A stretch of DNA of 64,000 bases from G963669295 sp963669295 (lineage in GTDB: Bacteria; Bacteroidota; Bacteroidia; Flavobacteriales_D; CALLUQ01). This document shows, piece after piece, positions 24,508-34,372 of this stretch. The notes beneath the pieces are model-generated. The model saw only the letters and a list, made by a program, of their open reading frames with translations, had not been told where the DNA came from and ran no database searches. Position numbers and translations under genes: made by a program. How positions within the stretch are numbered: position 1 is the first letter of the stretch; every line of letters begins with the position of its first letter. The stretch covers positions 868,001-932,000 of the forward strand of contig OY769938.1 in the NCBI GenBank assembly GCA_963669295.1, given 5' to 3'.

Positions 24508-27500
24508 ATGCGTCATCTTTCCAAGAAGAAAATCTATTTATGGGTAACCAGTATTCTTATCTCTATTAGTGCCTATTCTCAGCAGTTAACAACAGTTGAA
24601 AACTCCTTAATTTCTGAAATTGAGGTGTGTCAAACCGAAAGTTTGGAGATTAGCATTACCAAAAACATGGGGAGTTATACCTCAACCGATACAGTAGCTG
24701 TAACCATCGATTTACCATCTTCTATCGAGTTGACCACAGCATCGTTATCCGGGTCGGGAAACTTAACGATAGATAACTCTAATCCTTTGGCTCCAGTATT
24801 AAAAGTGACAAATGTTTCGGGAGGCTCAATTGACCTATCGTATAGCATTAAAGCAGCTTGTGAGCTGTTTAATGCGAGTACTTCTCCGGCACAAACAAAT
24901 AACTATGCCATCAGCTATAACAATAGCTTCGACCATTCAAGTTCATCTTCTCCATATAACATTGTTTCTTCATGGATTGTTTTTGATGCTGCAGGAAGTT
25001 CGGGTTTAAACTACGGTTTGGGTCAATTCAATGTTCCTATCGAACGTACATTTAAATACATCAACACTTCATCTACTGATTTTAATGGTGATTTCATTTT
25101 TCAAGACACTGTGGAAGCAGACATGTACAATGCTGGCGTTCAATTTATAGACGCTGAAATTGTTTATCCTGTGGGCGCTGAACTTTATCAAATAGTTACC
25201 GATAGCAGTGTAGAAATAAAAGCCTCCATTGTTGGGTTGGGGATAGGCGATTCAATTGTAATCAAAGAAAGGGTATATTTAATTAGCTGCCCTTCGGGGA
25301 TAGACAATAGCGTAACCTGGTTCCAGGCTAACTATGGCTGTGCTGGAGAAAACACTTGCCAAACGATTGCTGATGTTACATCGTTTACCACCAGTGCCTT
25401 TGACCCTAACGACAAGCCAGTTTTACAATATCGTTTTCTCAACACCTCTTATTCCTGCCCGGCAAACGACGACCAACGAACGTTTAAGTTCACCAATACA
25501 GGCAATGGAAATGCGGAAAGTATTGAAATTCGATTGACGAAAAGTTTAGGTAACCACATCTCTTATTTTGATACCACAACCATCCAATTGTATAAATATG
25601 TAGGCGGGACAATGGTTAATGTACCATACGAAAGCTTTGTGGTGGTCATGAATGCAAGTGGACCTACTCCCGGTCACCCTCACCGCTATTACATTAAAAG
25701 CCTTGAACCAATAGCAAGTGGAGATTCCATTTTTCTTAGTTATCCAGAGCAACATGTTTGCATTGATTCATCAGATTATGGCAATTACTTTAACAGCATC
25801 ACATCTATGAACAACATAAGGGTACTGGTTCGCTTCAACCACCCTTGTTTTCCGACAGGCTTCCGCGACACTGACAATAGCAAATCGGTTTGGGGGCGTT
25901 TTGCACAACAAATGGGCTTATCTCAAAATTTTGAAAACCTCACTGGTTCCATGGAGATGAATGAGGAGAAATGGTTTGAAATTGCTAATCAAACTCCATT
26001 AATCGCCAATGGAACACACTCTTACTTTCCCCACGAAATGGCCATCGACATTAGTAAATCACAATTTCAAGTTGAGTTAACCTTAGAACCTGGGCTTGGT
26101 TTAGTGGATGATAGTTTAATGCTTTGCTCGTTTCAAAACACGGAAGATTCAATATGGCACCCTAACAGCATTACATACATAACGGGAAACCCTGCTTTTC
26201 CGGGCCAGGGGGATAAAATCATTGCCACTTTCGACATCCCCGCTTATTTTCAGCAATCTGGCCTGGGGAATCCACATTATAAGTATGGAGCACTCTGGGA
26301 AAAGTCCTCCTCCTATTACATGTTTTTTAATAATTTCCGCGTGAAGTTTAAGCTACACGCTTACTGTGAATACGTAACAGGCAATAGCGTTGCCACCATC
26401 GAAGAAAAAACGTATTTGGTATATGACAAAACATGTACTCCAGATTGTAGAATTCCATTATCATCTGTTTCGGATTTGATTAACATCCATTGCCCTGGGT
26501 GTAAACTTCCCGGCTGGAATTTAAGTGCATTTGACTTACAGCGAAGAAATGCTGGAGGACAGGACAATAACAACAACAATTTTCCTGACAGCTACCCCAA
26601 TGCACCTGCCGATCCCAATTTGGCCAACCTTAAACGGGTAATGCTTGGAGATACCATTGATTGCCATCTGGAAGGACATACCTCCAATGGCGAAGGTCCC
26701 GGAGTACTCTTTAGTGATATTGGATTTGACTATGTAAATGGCCAGTTTCTCTTACAGGGTGCTATACTTCAAAATCTTGCATTTCTGGGAGCAACGGGTT
26801 CTTACACAAGGTATGATGGTAGTGTCCAAACTTTTATCATCCCTCAGGGCGCAGGAGTTCTTAACACCGGAGGATTTACCATTGATATTGGTATCGCTGC
26901 CCTCGAATCCTATGGACTTCCTGCCGGGTTCATTACCCGTTTCTGGTCTGGCGAAAGCATGACCATTGACCCTCAATTCAGGGTAATCAACAACCTGAAC
27001 AATGGCGGTGGAGCAGATCCTTACTTCAGTACCGAGTCAATAAGCGCATGGTACAACATGTCTGGCACGCCTTTTACAGGCATTGGCATTAAGCCAGATG
27101 CCAACGAAGTAAACATCGACACCTTACAAACATTTACCGCCGCTGAAAAAGCCGCTTTGATGTATTGGTGTACTGGTTACGACGGAAGAATAACAGGTAT
27201 CGGAACTGATTTTGTATACACTCCCCAAAGCATAGAAAATTACAACGGTATCTGGGGAGTATCATCAAGGCTGGACCCTTGTTATAGTAAGATCAAAACA
27301 GTAATATATACCGATGTCGGAGAACAGCACTCTACCGCAAATAGAGGATATGATGCCAGCAATCAATCGGCATTAAATGCTTTCAATTTTGAGATCAGAA
27401 ATTTATGGATGCTGGACTCCATCTCCTGGGTAATTCCTGCCGACTGGGAAGTGCACCGGGTAGAATTCCGCATTTCCAAATTGAAGAAAAACACTACCCG

Positions 27501-30303
27501 TAATGTAACCACCTATTCTTGTGGAAGCTTTGACTGGTATGCCCCTTACGTATATCCTGATTCTGCCATTGTGATGCAAGATAGTACTGTTACTGTACAC
27601 CCAGCGCTTTACTACAAGGAGATTACCAGCTTCCCCACTCCCGATAATTGTCCGGAAAATCTAGTAGCCTACGACGAAACGAAACGATATTCCATTAACC
27701 TGGTACTACGAATGAAGGATTGCAATACCCGCGATATTGTAGACCTTTCAGGAAGCTATCCAATTACCACACACTGGTCCAATTTCCCTGGCGCAATAAC
27801 AGGCGACACGGTTATTGTAAAGCCTATGGGAAACAACAGGTTCCTGAATAAGCCCAGTGCTACATTAGATGTACAGGTTTTAGCATCCAATCAAAATACC
27901 GTGACAGGAGATGACCTGTCCTGGGACATCAACATTAACACACAACCTGGTTCGTACCTCGAACTCACCAACCGTAGTGCAAGCAACACTTTTTTCTATT
28001 TCGAATCGCCATCCAACAACATCAATGTAACAGACATGCATTGGATTTCCAATGGCTTATCTATCAATGCTGTCGATTCCATTAATGGCATTCCTTTGTG
28101 GAGGTTAGGTAAAGTAGGCAATACCTACTCGTTTGGCGGCAGAGTTGGAGGAATTGAAGTCAATGCCGAATACAATTGTTATAATGTGCAAGGGGTAGAC
28201 AGTCTTTATCTTATTTATGGCTGGAACTGTTATGAATACCCTACAGCAATTAATGAAGCCTGTTATTACGATACCCTGGTGATTTACATTGAGCCAGAAA
28301 ACCCTGGATTGCAGGGCTTGCTAACTGTTAACGATGTGGTAAATGCATGTGATACATTGAACTACGATCTTGAACTAAAAGCAACAGGCCTGGGCAATGT
28401 TCAAAGTGTTCAGGTTAGATTAAACCTGCCAACAGGAGGTGAACTTACTTACTTAACCGGATCAGGAATGGTTTCGTTTGATGGCAGCTCCATGGCTTTA
28501 GAACCCAACCTCGATTCGCTTGGGCTATTTTGGAATCTTGATTCTGTTAATTTCATGGTGAATAGTTTCAATGGGTTAAGCCCAGCCGCTTACCTTAATT
28601 TTGATGTCAAAACCGATTGCGGATACAACGATGAGCAAGTAGAACTTGAAGTATCAGCCACCAACTATTGTGGCAAGCTCATTGGGCCATTTAACCTGGA
28701 AAGAAGTCCGGAAGTAATTTTAGGATTGCCACAATTGGATTCGTTAGACTTAATGATTTCAACATCAACAATGGCTCCTTGCAATGATAGCTCATTGATA
28801 ACACTCGACTTTGAAAATGTTGGCACAAAATCAACAGGTGAATTCAACACATTAGAGTTTGTGCTGCCCTCCAACTTATTGTATTCGAGTGGAGATGCCT
28901 ATACTTCAATCAATGGCAATACGCTAACATTTAATCTTGATCAAGGCATAGCCATTGGCGCCACACAAACCATTGCATTTTATGTCACAAATACATCCAG
29001 CATAGCCTGTGGAAGCTATCCGATCACAGGAACATTATTTGTAGGTGAAGAATATTATTGTGATTCTGTACTTTGTTTTCTTGATGGAGGACAAAACAAT
29101 GCTGTTACGACCAATGGAGCAATCAATATTGTAGACACCATTCCTCCTGTAATCATCGGAGTGCCTGCAAACGCTACCGTTTCTTGCAACAACGTACCTG
29201 ACCTTCCTACGGTTAATGCAACAGACAATTGCCCTGTAGTAGTTGAATTTGCAGAAAACAATACTCCTGGAAATTGTGCCAGTAACTATACTTTAACACG
29301 TACATGGACGGCTACTGATGAATGTGGTAATGTGACTACTTCGTCACAAATCCTTATGGTTGTCGACAACGAAGCACCCATCATCGATTGCCCTTCAGAT
29401 ATTACATTAACTGCCGGCGATTCCATTGCCATCTGGAGCTTGAATGCTACCGACAATTGTGAATTGCAGCAGGTAACAAGTGATATCGCTTCCGGATCTG
29501 TATTTGCCGTGGGCACCACCACCGTTATCGTTACTGCCACGGATGCTTGTGGCAATGTGTCAACCTGCACTTTCGAGGTCACCCGAATTCCACCATTAAT
29601 TGTTGATGCAGGAGGATGCCAAACAGTACACATAGGTTATGCTCCTACGGCTTGTACCGATCTTACGGCTACCATATTAACCGGTTCAACGGCCCCATAC
29701 ACTTATACATGGAGCAACGGAGATACGGGTGCAACCATCAATGTATGTCCTCAACAAACCACCACATACACAGTAACCGTAACGGATGCCAATAATTTTT
29801 CAGCCACAAGCACGGTAACCGTATATGTAATTGATGTGAGCTGCGGCAACAACGGAAATAAAGTAGTGGTTTGCCATATTCCTCCAGGAAACCCAGGTAA
29901 TGTTCAGGAAATATGCATTGCTCCACAAGCTGTTGGTGCACACATCGACCCACTTTATGGGCATGAAGGTTGCAGCATTGGCACATGCGATGAGGTTGAT
30001 CCTTGCGGTGGTTTCGCGAATCGCTCAGCAATAGATCATCGTACGGCCACACCGGAAAAAACCATGTTGATATACCCCAATCCCAATAGCGGAACATTTA
30101 CCATACAGCTGCCCGACAACATCAACCTGGAAGGGGTGACTTTGAGCATACAAAATGTATTGGGTCAAACCATTCAACAAGTTCGTCCTACAAATCTCCT
30201 TACCACGATTCACCTGGAAGAACATTCGATTGAAGGAGCGCTCTATTTTGTAACGATTAATGCTACGAATTACTTTGAAACACAGAAGGTGATGATCAAA
30301 TAG
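24508..30303 (+). CDS. Giant T9SS-secreted surface protein with HYR/SprB-like C-terminus
   Basis: 1,931 residues. An N-terminal signal sequence (KKIYLWVTSILISISAYSQ) is followed by about 1,500 residues of repeated beta-sandwich sequence of the DUF11/conserved-repeat kind, rich in Thr, Asn and Gly and dotted with cysteines. Near residues 1545-1695 lie two HYR-like domains (TDNCPVVVEFAENN; DNEAPIIDCPSDITLTAGD; TVIVTATDACGNVSTCTF). They are followed by a SprB/PKD-like unit (PYTYTWSNGDTGATINVCPQ). The last 80 residues are a T9SS type A sorting domain (MLIYPNPNSGTFTIQL ... QKVMIK). Probable adhesin or gliding-related surface protein. The locus is flanked by the 35-bp repeats. Confidence 0.88.
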   Translation: MRHLSKKKIYLWVTSILISISAYSQQLTTVENSLISEIEVCQTESLEISITKNMGSYTSTDTVAVTIDLPSSIELTTASLSGSGNLTIDNSNPLAPVLKVTNVSGGSIDLSYSIKAACELFNASTSPAQTNNYAISYNNSFDHSSSSSPYNIVSSWIVFDAAGSSGLNYGLGQFNVPIERTFKYINTSSTDFNGDFIFQDTVEADMYNAGVQFIDAEIVYPVGAELYQIVTDSSVEIKASIVGLGIGDSIVIKERVYLISCPSGIDNSVTWFQANYGCAGENTCQTIADVTSFTTSAFDPNDKPVLQYRFLNTSYSCPANDDQRTFKFTNTGNGNAESIEIRLTKSLGNHISYFDTTTIQLYKYVGGTMVNVPYESFVVVMNASGPTPGHPHRYYIKSLEPIASGDSIFLSYPEQHVCIDSSDYGNYFNSITSMNNIRVLVRFNHPCFPTGFRDTDNSKSVWGRFAQQMGLSQNFENLTGSMEMNEEKWFEIANQTPLIANGTHSYFPHEMAIDISKSQFQVELTLEPGLGLVDDSLMLCSFQNTEDSIWHPNSITYITGNPAFPGQGDKIIATFDIPAYFQQSGLGNPHYKYGALWEKSSSYYMFFNNFRVKFKLHAYCEYVTGNSVATIEEKTYLVYDKTCTPDCRIPLSSVSDLINIHCPGCKLPGWNLSAFDLQRRNAGGQDNNNNNFPDSYPNAPADPNLANLKRVMLGDTIDCHLEGHTSNGEGPGVLFSDIGFDYVNGQFLLQGAILQNLAFLGATGSYTRYDGSVQTFIIPQGAGVLNTGGFTIDIGIAALESYGLPAGFITRFWSGESMTIDPQFRVINNLNNGGGADPYFSTESISAWYNMSGTPFTGIGIKPDANEVNIDTLQTFTAAEKAALMYWCTGYDGRITGIGTDFVYTPQSIENYNGIWGVSSRLDPCYSKIKTVIYTDVGEQHSTANRGYDASNQSALNAFNFEIRNLWMLDSISWVIPADWEVHRVEFRISKLKKNTTRNVTTYSCGSFDWYAPYVYPDSAIVMQDSTVTVHPALYYKEITSFPTPDNCPENLVAYDETKRYSINLVLRMKDCNTRDIVDLSGSYPITTHWSNFPGAITGDTVIVKPMGNNRFLNKPSATLDVQVLASNQNTVTGDDLSWDININTQPGSYLELTNRSASNTFFYFESPSNNINVTDMHWISNGLSINAVDSINGIPLWRLGKVGNTYSFGGRVGGIEVNAEYNCYNVQGVDSLYLIYGWNCYEYPTAINEACYYDTLVIYIEPENPGLQGLLTVNDVVNACDTLNYDLELKATGLGNVQSVQVRLNLPTGGELTYLTGSGMVSFDGSSMALEPNLDSLGLFWNLDSVNFMVNSFNGLSPAAYLNFDVKTDCGYNDEQVELEVSATNYCGKLIGPFNLERSPEVILGLPQLDSLDLMISTSTMAPCNDSSLITLDFENVGTKSTGEFNTLEFVLPSNLLYSSGDAYTSINGNTLTFNLDQGIAIGATQTIAFYVTNTSSIACGSYPITGTLFVGEEYYCDSVLCFLDGGQNNAVTTNGAINIVDTIPPVIIGVPANATVSCNNVPDLPTVNATDNCPVVVEFAENNTPGNCASNYTLTRTWTATDECGNVTTSSQILMVVDNEAPIIDCPSDITLTAGDSIAIWSLNATDNCELQQVTSDIASGSVFAVGTTTVIVTATDACGNVSTCTFEVTRIPPLIVDAGGCQTVHIGYAPTACTDLTATILTGSTAPYTYTWSNGDTGATINVCPQQTTTYTVTVTDANNFSATSTVTVYVIDVSCGNNGNKVVVCHIPPGNPGNVQEICIAPQAVGAHIDPLYGHEGCSIGTCDEVDPCGGFANRSAIDHRTATPEKTMLIYPNPNSGTFTIQLPDNINLEGVTLSIQNVLGQTIQQVRPTNLLTTIHLEEHSIEGALYFVTINATNYFETQKVMIK

Positions 30304-30311
30304 TACCGAAC

Positions 30312-30344
30312 AAAAAAGGATGCTCAATTGGGCATCCTTTTTTT
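30312..30344 (+). terminator. Terminator of the giant surface-protein gene
   Basis: AAAGGATGC / GCATCCTTT hairpin with flanking A and T runs, 9 bases after the stop codon. Confidence 0.88.
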
Positions 30345-30372
30345 GTTGTTTTGACTTCCTCTACATAAGTTC

Positions 30373-31251
30373 TTACCCCGACCAGCCTTCGCGGTCCAAA
30401 CTGCGGTACTGAATGGCTTCCGATAAGTGTTCGGTGGTAATTTCATTGCTTCCAGCCAAATCGGCAATGGTACGTGATACTTTTAAAATACGGTCATAAG
30501 CCCGAGCAGAGAGGCCCAGCTTTTCCATGGCCATCTTCAACAGCTGCCTCCCATCATCGTTAATGGCACATACCTTCCGTACCTGTTGGGCGCTCATATG
30601 AGCATTGCTGTAAATGCCTGTGTTTGCCGAAAATCGCTCGTACTGAACATTACGTGCCTGCACCACTCGTTCCCGGATGTGCTGGCTCTTTTCGCCTGCC
30701 TCCAACTGCGCCAATTGATCGAACGATACAGGCGTTACTTCCACATGAATATCAATGCGATCGAGCAAAGGGCCGGAAATCTTGTTCAAGTACTTCTGCA
30801 CCACACCGGGGGCGCATACACAATCTTTTTCGGGGTGGTTGTAATACCCGCAGGGGCAGGGATTCATAGAGGCCACCAACATGAAGCTGGCCGGATACTC
30901 GATGGTGAACTTTGCCCGGGCAATGGTTACCCTACGCTCTTCAAGCGGTTGGCGCATCACTTCCAGCACCGTTCGTTTAAATTCGGGTAACTCATCTAAA
31001 AATAGCACTCCATTGTGAGCCAACGATATTTCCCCGGGCTGTGGAAAGCCACCCCCTCCTACTAAAGCAACGTCGCTTATCGTATGGTGGGGCGAACGAA
31101 ATGGTCGGACAGCTACCAGCGAGGTATGTTGCCCCATTTTGCCAGCTACCGAATGTATTTTGGTGGTTTCTAAAGCTTCGCCAATGCTTAATGGGGGCAA
31201 GATGGTAGGCAACCGTTTGGCCAACATAGTTTTACCAGCACCAGGAGGGCC
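30373..31251 (-). pseudogene. comM: comM (yifB), 3' part, cut off by the integrative element
   Basis: This is the C-terminal 292 residues of a ComM/YifB AAA+ helicase (Mg-chelatase-like), which helps branch migration during natural transformation. The part starts inside Walker A (GPPGAGKTMLAKRL). It holds the sensor and Walker B region (NGVLFLDELPEFKRTVLEVMRQPLEERRVTI), a zinc-like cluster (NPCPCGYYNHPEKDCVC) and the C-terminal domain. Upstream the frame meets a stop within the element. The first internal ATG (31227) would give 284 residues without Walker A, so this part is not expected to be active. The 5' part is at 38198-38857. Confidence 0.93.
30374..30408. repeat. 35-bp direct repeat, copy 2 (native comM 3' end)
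   Basis: Native position of the sequence duplicated at 24227-24261. The segment between the two copies is about 6.1 kb and contains only the giant surface-protein gene. Confidence 0.9.
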
Positions 31252-31264
31252 AATAAGAATAGAA
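31238..31264. other. attL of the integrative element (core CC at 31250-31251)
   Basis: The left flank (up to GGGCC) is comM sequence encoding GPPGAGK on the minus strand; to the right AATAAGAATAG is element sequence. Joining 31251 to 38198 regenerates an uninterrupted comM frame, so the crossover lies at the shared CC dinucleotide, as serine integrases require. Confidence 0.85.
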
Positions 31265-31324
31265 ATATGTTATGTTAATACCAGTTGAATATTTTAGCGT
31301 ATATTGTGATAGTTAATAAAACAG

Positions 31325-33112
31325 ATGGAAGATAAGCACGCCATTTTGCTAGTGAGGGTCAGCACCTTGACCCAAGACTATTCAGCTCAAATAGCCGACC
31401 TAAAGGAGTATGCAATATCTAAAGGATACAATAAATTCCATGTAATCGATACTAAAGAATCGGGGTTAGTCGAGATTGAAGATAAATTGGGTACTAACGA
31501 AATGTTCACCTTTCACGAGAAACATCCTAAGTATAAAACGGTTTTTATCACCGAGATGTCCCGTTTGGGTAGAAGACAAAGTGTTTTGCATCATATCAAA
31601 GAATGGTTCATCAAGAATACTATCCAACTTTATGTCAAGGATAATGACTACCAACTATATAAAAAGGGGAAAGTAACCTTCGAGGGTGAGTTAATGTTTT
31701 CTCTCTATAGCATGTTCGCAGAGGCTGAGATAAAGCAAAAGAAAGACCGCTTTCTTAGAAAGAGAAGAGAGTTAATGGAGCAAGGTTATTCAATTGGCGG
31801 CAAAGTCTTGTTCGGATATGAGCGAGTGAAGGCGGATAACAATAGGAATACCTTAAAAATCAATGATAAGAACGCTTCTTATGTTAGAACAATATTTAAT
31901 TGGTATTTGCATGGTATTGACGATAACATCCCCGACCCATCCATAAAAGTTATTGCGATTGAGTGCATGAAGCGTGGCTACCCAAGTTATACTCATAGTA
32001 AGAGAAACGTAAATAAATTGTTGAAGGAAGAAGGGTACACAGGATTTAAGACCACCAACAATAAGAGAAAAAACCCGCTTTACGAAAAGAATCCGAATGA
32101 GCCAAAATACCTAGTGTCTAACTATAATATCAAGTACCCAATTATCATAGAAAGAAGTTTGTTTGATGCTGTTCAAGAAAAACTCAAAACAAATGTATCA
32201 AAGGCTACCAGAGATTCGGTACATACAACTATACTCGCAAGGTTAATTAAGTGTCCAGCTTGTGGTCGAAGTCTTTCCGCAAATTATAGGTTAAAACAAA
32301 AAAAACCGAAACATTCATACCGTTGCACCAGCCGAACTGGTGCCACACCATGTGGTAACACCCAATCTTTCAGCATGAACCTACTTGATAGTGCTGTGTG
32401 GGGTTTAGTTAAAAGAGACTTACCAGCATTGTCAAAGATAATTACACAAATAAACCCTAACATTGAGATAGCTGAATTAGAGACTCACAAAAACAATGTA
32501 CAAAACGAAGTATCTACTCTAGAAAATCAAATAGTTCGCCTAAAGAAGGATTTAAAACGCTCTAGAGAAATCAAAAATACCGATATGACCGATGACATTG
32601 ATTCTATCTATAAAGAGATAGACAAAGTTGGTGGGCGTATCGATAATTTGAAAAATGAGTTGGCATTGATTGAGTCTAAGCTATTACTGGTTAATGACGA
32701 ACAATTAGACATTGAATCGGTCGTCATGAATAATATTGACGCAATTGAAAGTTCCAAGGAACTACTAAAGCAGTATATCAACTATTTTATAGATTCAATT
32801 GAGATTCTTAATCATTCAAGAGAGAACACTATACTCAAAGTTATTTTTAAGGAATTCACAAAACCAAAGTTTTGGGAATTTGTGAAGTCGAAGGATACCC
32901 TACCAGATAAAAGAGTCGAGTATTTATACATAGATAAAAGGGTTACCAGACAAATAAAACTAGCACGAATGACCCACTACCCAATTGATATGTTTTCTGA
33001 TGCCCATAGGCAAAACCTACCCATGTATTTGGATAATCTCAAAGATTTTATCGATTCCAACAAGCACGACCAAAACCAGCATGTCCCATACATCAAGTTA
33101 AATGCAAAATAA
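31325..33112 (+). CDS. Large serine recombinase (site-specific integrase)
   Basis: 595 residues. The N-terminal resolvase domain has R11 and nucleophile S13 (LLVRVSTLTQDYSAQI), the catalytic arginines in TEMSRLGRRQSVL, and the long helix E (MFAEAEIKQKKDRFLRKRREL). Then follow the recombinase domain (GYSIGGKVLFGYERV ... YVRTIFNWYLHG), a zinc ribbon at about residues 310-345 (CPACGRSLSANYRL ... RCTSRTGATPCGN) and a coiled coil at about 380-460. This is the complete architecture of phage/ICE large serine integrases. It starts 74 bases inside the left end and is the expected enzyme for insertion into comM. A directionality factor is not recognised. Confidence 0.95.
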   Translation: MEDKHAILLVRVSTLTQDYSAQIADLKEYAISKGYNKFHVIDTKESGLVEIEDKLGTNEMFTFHEKHPKYKTVFITEMSRLGRRQSVLHHIKEWFIKNTIQLYVKDNDYQLYKKGKVTFEGELMFSLYSMFAEAEIKQKKDRFLRKRRELMEQGYSIGGKVLFGYERVKADNNRNTLKINDKNASYVRTIFNWYLHGIDDNIPDPSIKVIAIECMKRGYPSYTHSKRNVNKLLKEEGYTGFKTTNNKRKNPLYEKNPNEPKYLVSNYNIKYPIIIERSLFDAVQEKLKTNVSKATRDSVHTTILARLIKCPACGRSLSANYRLKQKKPKHSYRCTSRTGATPCGNTQSFSMNLLDSAVWGLVKRDLPALSKIITQINPNIEIAELETHKNNVQNEVSTLENQIVRLKKDLKRSREIKNTDMTDDIDSIYKEIDKVGGRIDNLKNELALIESKLLLVNDEQLDIESVVMNNIDAIESSKELLKQYINYFIDSIEILNHSRENTILKVIFKEFTKPKFWEFVKSKDTLPDKRVEYLYIDKRVTRQIKLARMTHYPIDMFSDAHRQNLPMYLDNLKDFIDSNKHDQNQHVPYIKLNAK

Positions 33113-33203
33113 CTGATAGAAGGACTTTATTTTTTTTGTTCTATTAGTATGTTATCTACACACTTTTACGAGGAATAACATATTTATATTAAAACAATAG
33201 AAC

Positions 33204-33368
33204 ATGAATTTAAAACCGATTCACAAAGTTAAAAGCGAGCAAATCCATATTCGAATTACGAAAGGGAAAAAGGCGAAATTACGTGAGATATGTGACATGC
33301 TAGATGTAAATGCAACCGAACTCATAACCAGCCAACTCGATAACCTCATTGCACTGCATAACGTGTAA
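33204..33368 (+). CDS. Small ribbon-helix-helix protein
   Basis: 54 residues. The sequence IHIRITKGKKAKLREICDML followed by DVNATELITSQLDNLIALH fits a ribbon-helix-helix fold: a short strand, a Lys-rich turn and two amphipathic helices. It is preceded by an A+T-rich leader with ATATTTATA 15 bases before the ATG. RHH proteins in mobile elements act as transcriptional repressors, partition factors or relaxosome accessory proteins; its position before an HUH protein fits any of these. Function not proven. Confidence 0.7.
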   Translation: MNLKPIHKVKSEQIHIRITKGKKAKLREICDMLDVNATELITSQLDNLIALHNV

Positions 33369-33717
33369 TATAACAGGGTCGATTCTCGTTGACCTTAATC
33401 TTTTCATATATTTTAATCGCTTCAAACCCTCAGTATTTACTGGGGGTTTGATGATTTTGGGTGGTTTTCTTAGAATTAAAGTTAGTCGATGTACTTGACC
33501 TTTGGCGTTTTGAGGCTATGATAGGTGTGTATACAAAATGTGCATGGTACATCAAGTAAGACCCCGCCAATTCATTTGTAAAAAAATCGTGAAAGAGACG
33601 AGGATATACACACTTTGGTGACTTAGCACATATTTATAAGTAACGAGACTATGGCATAGTTGGCGTATTCAGACAACTATATCCAATAGATAACAAAAGA
33701 CTAAAAGAATATGAGAA
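33369..33717. other. Hairpin-rich non-coding segment upstream of the HUH protein (candidate origin)
   Basis: No gene of normal size. It contains a stem-loop CAAACCC...GGGTTTG with a second CAGTA/TACTG pairing inside (33423-33450), and an inverted pair GTGTGTATAC (33525-33534) and ATATACACAC (33604-33613). A palindrome ACTATGGCATAGT (33648-33660) and an overlapping stem AGTTG/CAACT (33658-33678) follow. ATATTTATAAGTAA at 33630-33643 recurs at 35999-36012. This density of secondary structure next to a Rep-like gene resembles a nicking origin. Confidence 0.5.
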
Positions 33718-34344
33718 GTGAGAACATTGCAACAGTTATCAGAACAACACTTAATTGGTTACAGGACACTAGAACGTAACTTATCTAAAATTAAAAGAAC
33801 TAACCCAACAAAGGAGTCTCTATTCCATGATGGTACAAGGTGGTTAGTTGATGAAAGATTAACCTCATCGATATGCAAGAGAAAGTATAAGAGGTTTGTT
33901 GATGACAGAGAGGAATTAACAACCATCATCAAGTCATTCAAGAAATTCGAAAGTAAGTTAACCATATTCGGAACGGTAGCGGTTAAGGGTGTAGAATCAA
34001 TACCCATGCTTAACAACTTTATGCACCAACTATTTGGTCACCTCACAGCCACAACCGATGCACCAGTCAAGTTGCTTTGGGGGATTGAGAACAACACAAA
34101 CTACTTTGATAATAACAACGGTTACCACATCCACTTCGTATCGGATGCACCAAGTGACGACCTAAGAACCCATCAAAAAGAGTTGAATGAGATTCTATTG
34201 GCTTCTCTACCAAAGAATCAAGTTAACGAGTACAGGAGCGTCAAGGTCGAAGAGTATGTTATGGGGCTGGGTATTGGTGGTCTCAATTATACTGTAAAGT
34301 ACTTTAACGATAATCCTATTTACTATGGGTTATTGGCTAAATAA
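33718..34344 (+). CDS. HUH endonuclease / Rep-like protein
   Basis: 208 residues from GTG at 33718. Three stretches fit rolling-circle Rep motifs: a motif-1-like strand (ESKLTIFGTVAVKG), the HUH motif H137-I-H139 (NGYHIHFVSDAP) preceded by a strand VKLLWGIENN, and a C-terminal tyrosine motif (Y191-TVK-Y195). The N-terminal 60 residues look like a small winged helix. HUH proteins nick DNA to start replication or transfer. There is a start anomaly: the only nearby ATG (33711) is in another frame that ends after 22 codons, and the GTG lies 4 bases behind a stop. Family assignment is by motif only. Confidence 0.55.
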   Translation: MRTLQQLSEQHLIGYRTLERNLSKIKRTNPTKESLFHDGTRWLVDERLTSSICKRKYKRFVDDREELTTIIKSFKKFESKLTIFGTVAVKGVESIPMLNNFMHQLFGHLTATTDAPVKLLWGIENNTNYFDNNNGYHIHFVSDAPSDDLRTHQKELNEILLASLPKNQVNEYRSVKVEEYVMGLGIGGLNYTVKYFNDNPIYYGLLAK

Positions 34345-34372
34345 ATAACAATAGATTAAATGCTAAGAAAAG

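Noticed and set aside
31325..33112. IS607-type transposase
   Set aside because: IS607 enzymes are small, with an N-terminal DNA-binding domain and a TnpB partner. This one is 595 residues with the catalytic domain first, recombinase domain, zinc ribbon and coiled coil.
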